Shown here piece by piece: positions 33,398 to 38,525 of a stretch of 38,525 nt of DNA (the stretch's first letter is position 1; each line of letters starts with the position of its first letter). The notes beneath the pieces are model-generated. The model did not search any database. It was not told where the DNA came from and was given only the letters and a program-made list of their open reading frames with translations. This DNA comes from Candidatus Tabaqchalia intestinavium (GTDB lineage Bacteria; Bacillota; Clostridia; Oscillospirales; CAJFTT01): the NCBI GenBank assembly GCA_904420005.1, contig CAJFTT010000052.1:1-38525 (forward strand). The letters run 5' to 3'. The translations under genes were made by a program, and so were the position numbers.

Positions 33398-34705
33398 ATG
33401 GACCTGTTTGATAAGCTGACGATCCTGGCGGATTCGGCGAAATACGACGTGGCATGCACGAGCAGCGGCTCCGACCGGCGCGGCGCGCGCGGCCGGCTCG
33501 GCAATACGGTCGGCTGTGGGATCTGCCACACGTTTGCCGCCGACGGGCGGTGCGTGTCGCTGCTCAAGGTGCTGCTGTCCAACGCCTGCGTCTATCAGTG
33601 CGCTTATTGCGTCAATCGCGCGGGCAACGACGTGCCGCGCGCCACCTTCACGCCGCGCGAGCTGTGTGAGCTGACGATGCAGTTTTACCGCCGCAACTAT
33701 ATCGAAGGGCTGTTTCTCAGCTCGGCCGTGCTGCGCGATCCCGATTACACCTGCGAGCGCATGATCGAGACGCTGCGCCTGCTGCGCGAGGAATACGGGT
33801 TTCACGGCTATGTGCATGCCAAGGCTATCCCGGGCGCGGACCCGGCGCTCACGCTGCGGCTGGGGCAGCTGGCCGACCGCATGAGCGTCAATATCGAGCT
33901 GCCCAGCGAGCAGAGCCTCACGCGCCTCGCCCCGCAGAAGACCAAGGCTTCGATCCTGCGTCCCATGGGACTCATCCGCGACCGCGCCGAAGAGGCCCGG
34001 CAGGAGCTCGCGCTCTACCGGCACGCCCCGCGCTTCGCGCCCGCGGGACAGAGCACGCAGATGATCGTCGGCGCGACGGGCGAGACGGACTATAAAATCC
34101 TCACGCTCACCGCCGCGCTGTACCGGAAATTCCGGCTGCGCCGCGTGTTTTATTCGGCCTACGTCCCCGTGGCGGACAGCCCCCTGCTGCCCGCCCCTGC
34201 CGGCTTCAAGCCTCCGCTGCTGCGCGAGCACCGGCTTTACCAGGCCGACTGGCTGCTGCGGTTTTACGGCTTCTCCGCCGAGGAGCTGCTCGACGAGGCG
34301 CACCCCAATTTCAACCCTGTGCTCGACCCGAAATGCAACTGGGCGGTCAACCATATGGAGCTGTTCCCGGTCGAGGTCAACACCGCCCCGCGCGAAATGC
34401 TGCTGCGCGTGCCGGGGATCGGGGTGAAGAGCGCCGACCGGATCCTGATCGCGCGCCGTACGGGGAAGCTGGACTTCGCGGCGCTCAAAAAGATCGGCGT
34501 CGTGCTCAAGCGGGCGCAATATTTCCTGCTGTGCAACGGCAAAATGGCCGAAGGGCTGCGCATTTCTTCTGACGGCGTGCTGCGCGCGCTGGTCAGCGAA
34601 CGGTGCCAGGAGATGCTGCCTGAGGCGCAGCCGGAGCAGCTTTCGCTGTTCCCGGAGCGCGTGACGAGGGAGGATGTGCTGCAATGCCTGACCGGTCAGA
34701 TGTGA
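33398..34705 (+). CDS. Radical-SAM putative DNA modification/repair protein (TIGR03916 type)
   Basis: The 435-residue protein has a radical-SAM cluster CX3CX2C (C64, C68, C71 in SNACVYQCAYC). Further conserved cysteines are C20, C40 and C43, and a C-terminal helix-hairpin-helix DNA-binding motif VPGIGVKSADRIL lies near 335. This combination marks the uncharacterised family that is linked to a uracil-DNA-glycosylase-like partner. The partner gene follows with a 22-bp overlap. The ATG (33398) has AAAGGAGG about 10 nt upstream; a longer in-frame extension is rejected. Its chemistry on DNA is unknown. Confidence 0.92.
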   Translation: MDLFDKLTILADSAKYDVACTSSGSDRRGARGRLGNTVGCGICHTFAADGRCVSLLKVLLSNACVYQCAYCVNRAGNDVPRATFTPRELCELTMQFYRRNYIEGLFLSSAVLRDPDYTCERMIETLRLLREEYGFHGYVHAKAIPGADPALTLRLGQLADRMSVNIELPSEQSLTRLAPQKTKASILRPMGLIRDRAEEARQELALYRHAPRFAPAGQSTQMIVGATGETDYKILTLTAALYRKFRLRRVFYSAYVPVADSPLLPAPAGFKPPLLREHRLYQADWLLRFYGFSAEELLDEAHPNFNPVLDPKCNWAVNHMELFPVEVNTAPREMLLRVPGIGVKSADRILIARRTGKLDFAALKKIGVVLKRAQYFLLCNGKMAEGLRISSDGVLRALVSERCQEMLPEAQPEQLSLFPERVTREDVLQCLTGQM

Positions 34706-35601
34706 TGTATCTTTATGACGGATCGCTCGAAGGGCTGCTGTGTTGCGTGTTTGAGAGCTTCCGCCGCCGGGAGCTGCCGTTTTGCGTGCAGTCGGCCGAT
34801 GCGCCGCAGCTGTCCCTGTGCCCTGTGCGCGCGATCGAGACCGATCTCTCGCATGCCGCCCGCGTGCGCCGGGGCCTGCGCCGAACAGCCTCCGACGGCG
34901 CATGGGAGCTGTTCGAGCTGGGATATTACACCTGCCACCCGCAGCGCGAACTGCTGGCGCTGGACTTTGTGCATCTGGCGATGCGCCATGGTCCTGCGGT
35001 GCTGTCCATGCTGGCTGACGACACGGTCGCGGCGCTGACGAAGGCGACGCGGCAGCTGTGCCATGAGGCGCACCAGTATCAGGGCTTCGTGCGCTTTTCT
35101 GACAGCGGCGGCGTGCTGACGGCCGTCATCGAGCCGAAGAATTTCGTCCTGCCGCTGCTCGCGCCGCATTTCTGCGACCGTTATCAAAACGACACGTTTG
35201 CCATTTATGACAAGACGCATGGCATGCTGCTGGCTTACGCGCGCGGGCAGCACGCCATCCTGCCGGTCGAGGGCTTTGACGCGCCGGCGGCCGACGAGGA
35301 GGAGCTGCGCTGGCGCGCGCTGTGGAAGAGCTTTTATAACGCCATCGCCATCGACGAGCGGTACAACCCCACCTGCCGGCGCAGCCTGATGCAGAAACGC
35401 TATTGGCGGCACCTGACGGAGCTGGATCCGCAGGTGCCCACCCGCCGGGCGTCGATCGAGGAGCGGCTGCGCGCGGGGGAGAGGGTGGCGGTGCCCGACC
35501 GGCTGCGCGGCTATTCGCCCGAGCAGCTGCGGCAGGCGCTCGCGGGCGACCCGCTGCGCGCCCTCTACGAGCCGAAAGGGGAGAAGGACGAGCCGCAATA
35601 A
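34684..35601 (+). CDS. TIGR03915-family putative DNA repair protein
   Basis: The 305-residue protein starts MPDRSDVMYLYDGSLEGLL. It has the family features YLYDGSxEGLL near the start, FVRFSD near 138 and YDKTH near 175. A C-terminal part resembles uracil-DNA-glycosylase-linked proteins (DUF4130 region). It is always described next to the radical-SAM partner, as here. AGGGAGG lies 10 nt before the ATG at 34684; an ATG at 34705, touching the previous stop, is an alternative. The function is inferred from partnership only. Confidence 0.9.
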   Translation: MPDRSDVMYLYDGSLEGLLCCVFESFRRRELPFCVQSADAPQLSLCPVRAIETDLSHAARVRRGLRRTASDGAWELFELGYYTCHPQRELLALDFVHLAMRHGPAVLSMLADDTVAALTKATRQLCHEAHQYQGFVRFSDSGGVLTAVIEPKNFVLPLLAPHFCDRYQNDTFAIYDKTHGMLLAYARGQHAILPVEGFDAPAADEEELRWRALWKSFYNAIAIDERYNPTCRRSLMQKRYWRHLTELDPQVPTRRASIEERLRAGERVAVPDRLRGYSPEQLRQALAGDPLRALYEPKGEKDEPQ

Positions 35602-35729
35602 AGCCGCGCGCGTTGCTCGATCGATGCAATTTACGCCTTCTTTATTTGCGAAAACAGGTAGATTGCGTTTTTGAAAAATTCCATTTTTTCGTTCAAAAGC
35701 CCCCTGCGTAAGCGCACAAACGGCAGTGA

Positions 35730-35777
35730 AAACGCCCGTGCAGAGAGAAAATTTCTCCCTGCACGGGCGTTCCTTTT
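35730..35777. terminator. Bidirectional terminator between convergent genes
   Basis: ACGCCCGTGCAG (35732-35743) pairs with its complement (35759-35770), and the centre adds six more pairs after one mismatch. TTCCTTTT follows on the plus strand and TTTTC on the minus strand. It separates the TIGR03915 gene from the histidine kinase gene. Confidence 0.9.
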
Positions 35778-35783
35778 CCGCCG

Positions 35784-36902
35784 TCAAAGGCCGAACAGCT
35801 CCACGTACAGACGGGAATAATGATCGCGCAGATATTCCGCGGCGCTCTGCCCCAGGAACGGCTGGCTGTCCTCGCCGTCCGTCAGCGGGATACGCACCAG
35901 CACCGTCGTGCCGCGGTCCTCGCTGCTCTGCAGCAGGAGGCTGCCGCCGTGCCGCTCGACGATCAGCTTGGCCAGCGGCATGCCCAGCCCGGCGCCCCGC
36001 TCCTCCGTGTCGCCCGGCGCATAGGAAAAGAACGGGCGGAACACATAGGGGAACGCCTCCATCGGAATGCCGCGCCCGTTGTCGGAGATGACGATCTGCA
36101 CGTCCGTTTCCGTCAGGGAGATCACCACGCGGATGGGCGAGCGGCGGGGGCTGTACCGGCAGGCGTTGGCCAGCAGGCACAGCAGCGCGCAGGCGAGCTT
36201 GTCCGGGTCGAAGGCGCACACCCGCTGCGTACCGGGCGGGATTTTGTAGGAAATGTCCAGCGGATGGGACTCCAGCAACAAACGGGCCGCCTCGAACAGC
36301 TGCTGCAAAAATTCCAGGATATCGCCCTGCCGCATCGACAGCTCCCCGTCGGACGACAGGCTCGTGAAGGACTGCACATGGTTGGAGGTGCGCATCAGCT
36401 GGTAACAGCTGCTTGCGATGGAATCGATGCAGTGCTCCGCTTTCTCGCTCAGCTCGCCCACCGCGCCGCTCTGCAGCAGCTCGATGTTGGAAAAAATCAT
36501 CGAGACCGCGCTGCGCACGTGCGGGGCGAAATTGCGGGAGAGATACTGTGACTCCTCCTCCAGAATGTCCAGTCGGGGATTGTATTCCATTGTATAGGCA
36601 AAAACCAGCGCCCCGGAAAAGGGCGCGCTGCCCTGCGGCAGCGGGGTGAAGCTCAGCTTGAGACGGGGATAGGCCCCCTGTACGGGCATAAGTGTCACGG
36701 GATGGCCGTTGCGAAGGCCGTTTTTGACCTGGATGAGCTCTTCATCGGTCAGCATTTCCAGCAGACCGCGCTGCGTATAAAGGAGAGGAAACGCAGCGGT
36801 TGCGCTTGGGTTTCTCCAGGTGATCTGAAGCGAATCATCTGCAAGCCCGACGGGCGTCGGAACCGACGCGTATTGCTCCGCCAGGCGTTCTTTCCATTCC
36901 AT
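35784..36902 (-). CDS. Soluble sensor histidine kinase
   Basis: The 372-residue protein has no transmembrane segment. Residues 1-105 form a PAS-like sensing region. A DHp-like helix carries H128 in FAPHVRSAV. The HATPase domain shows the N box LLANACRYS (243-251), G1 DNGRGIP (274-280), F box FRPFF and G2 GAGLG (303-307). It would autophosphorylate and pass phosphate to a response regulator, but none is in the window. GAGGTGA precedes the ATG, and a good promoter is at 36966-36994. The signal and partner are unknown. Confidence 0.88.
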   Translation of the reverse strand: MEWKERLAEQYASVPTPVGLADDSLQITWRNPSATAAFPLLYTQRGLLEMLTDEELIQVKNGLRNGHPVTLMPVQGAYPRLKLSFTPLPQGSAPFSGALVFAYTMEYNPRLDILEEESQYLSRNFAPHVRSAVSMIFSNIELLQSGAVGELSEKAEHCIDSIASSCYQLMRTSNHVQSFTSLSSDGELSMRQGDILEFLQQLFEAARLLLESHPLDISYKIPPGTQRVCAFDPDKLACALLCLLANACRYSPRRSPIRVVISLTETDVQIVISDNGRGIPMEAFPYVFRPFFSYAPGDTEERGAGLGMPLAKLIVERHGGSLLLQSSEDRGTTVLVRIPLTDGEDSQPFLGQSAAEYLRDHYSRLYVELFGL

Positions 36903-36965
36903 GGTGTCACCTCTTTCTCAAGAGCGCAAAGACCGCGCCCGGTGATGTGAATGGTGCTATCTAAC

Positions 36966-36994
36966 ATGTTATCATTTTTTTTCCGATATGTCAA
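36966..36994 (-). promoter_or_regulatory. Promoter of the histidine kinase gene
   Basis: On the minus strand a perfect TTGACA (36989-36994) and TAACAT (36966-36971) are 17 bp apart. Confidence 0.75.
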
Positions 36995-37033
36995 AACCGT
37001 ATTTTAATTTATGGTGAATTTTGCTCAAACACC

Positions 37034-37062
37034 TTGATAATTTTGCCCGAAGGGTGTAAAAT
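37034..37062 (+). promoter_or_regulatory. Promoter of gap
   Basis: TTGATA (37034-37039) and TAAAAT (37057-37062) are 17 bp apart, giving a leader of about 35 nt. Confidence 0.75.
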
Positions 37063-37096
37063 AATTCCGGTTGCAAAAATATTGAATCGGAGGTAA

Positions 37097-38122
<1,026 letters not shown>

Positions 38123-38138
38123 GGTAGGTCCCAAAGGC

Positions 38139-38168
38139 GGGGCGCTGCGTGAGCGGCGCCCCGTTTTT
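38139..38168 (+). terminator. Intrinsic terminator of gap
   Basis: GGGGCGC (38139-38145) pairs with GCGCCCC (38156-38162), followed by GTTTTT. Confidence 0.9.
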
Positions 38169-38407
38169 CGTCAGAAAAGGGTGGATTTTGCTGCGGGAAA
38201 TATGCCCGCGGTGGAGAAGGGACGATGCGCCCGGCGGCTGGAACGGACGCAGGCGGCGCTCTCGTACTCGGCGGACGTCGGTCCGCTGTTCTGCTGCAAC
38301 CCTGTTCATGCCCGTTCCCTCCCGCCGCTCGGGCAGAGGCGTCTTCCGGGAGAAAAGCCGGTGCCGGCCGATGGATTGATTTTATTTGCCGGGAGCGGAA
38401 AAAGTGC
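38169..38407. other. Spacer after gap, with a copy of the 34-bp repeat
   Basis: Positions 38227-38260 match 33078-33111 with three differences in 34. No gene is supported. The last 60 bp become AT-rich and lead into a promoter. Confidence 0.5.
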
Positions 38408-38436
38408 TTGACAAAGCCACCAGAAACTGGCAGAAT
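38408..38436 (+). promoter_or_regulatory. Promoter abutting a tandem array
   Basis: A perfect TTGACA (38408-38413) and CAGAAT (38431-38436) are 17 bp apart. The -10 box has two deviations. The predicted start, near 38443, coincides with the first repeat unit. Confidence 0.55.
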
Positions 38437-38443
38437 TTTTAAT

Positions 38444-38525
38444 AGGACAAACCTCGAGGACAAACCTCGAGGACAAACCTCGAGGACAAACCTCGAGGAC
38501 AAACCTCGAGGACAAACCTCGAGGA
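38444..38525 (+). repeat. 13-bp tandem array with palindromic arms, cut by window end
   Basis: AGGACAAACCTCG is repeated exactly six times plus four bases and continues beyond the window. Each unit boundary forms the palindrome CCTCGAGG, and each unit can fold as GAGG-ACAAA-CCTC. Confidence 0.97.

Noticed and set aside
38444-38525. CRISPR or protein-coding repeat at the right edge
   Set aside because: The unit is 13 bp with no spacers. The minus-strand frame through it is simply the 13-bp period read three ways.

Overview
The window looks like a chromosomal segment of a high-GC, low-motility gut-type Clostridia (Firmicutes), probably Oscillospirales/Ruminococcaceae-like. The reasons are strong AAGGAGG-type Shine-Dalgarno sites, TTGACA/TATAAT promoters set in AT-rich pockets of an otherwise GC-rich genome, several TTG/GTG starts, a carboxynorspermidine synthase homologue, the paired radical-SAM/TIGR03915 genes, and a Gram-positive cell-wall sorting-like signal. 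The taxonomic call is inference. I could not run any search.

Left third (about 200-12250, almost all minus strand): a complete arginine operon in the order argG-argH-argC-argJ-argB-argD-argF. It is driven by a promoter at 9445-9472 that is overlaid by ARG-box-like sites. Glutamate is acetylated and recycled by ArgJ, phosphorylated by ArgB, reduced by ArgC and transaminated by ArgD. Ornithine then goes through ArgF, ArgG and ArgH to arginine. Upstream on the same strand lie rimI, a nitrilase-family hydrolase and rsmE. Positions 1-180 hold a low-GC run of hairpins that may be the edge of a mobile element or a structured RNA.

Middle (12900-22700): mostly solitary metabolic genes separated by unusually long GC-rich spacers. 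They are a GH130 enzyme (minus), a GGR-like flavoprotein, an AI-2E-family permease, a lone acetolactate synthase small subunit, an EEP-fold hydrolase, carboxynorspermidine synthase, an amidohydrolase and a HAD phosphatase. Several spacers contain perfect GC-rich palindromes without U-tracts and small dispersed repeats.

Right-middle (23014-30650): a compact sugar operon with a 300-nt structured leader. It contains rfbF, rfbG and rfbH (CDP-3,6-dideoxy-4-ketohexose synthesis), a GtrA flippase, a YerE-like thiamine-diphosphate enzyme, an extended SDR, and a GtrB/DPMS-like glycosyltransferase. Together these suggest synthesis, lipid-linking and membrane flipping of a (possibly branched) dideoxysugar for the cell envelope.

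Most unusual region (30700-31000), in front of a secreted, apparently wall-anchored protein: tandem promoters, a palindromic operator, a (GACA)16 tract that starts inside a -10 box and holds the +1, an intrinsic terminator whose 5' arm is supplied by that tract, a leader reading frame whose stop depends on repeat number modulo 3, and a 50-nt perfect palindrome. A second promoter with a tandem repeat array starting at its +1 lies at the right edge (38408-38525). Between them are the radical-SAM/TIGR03915 DNA-repair pair, a soluble histidine kinase and gap (GAPDH).
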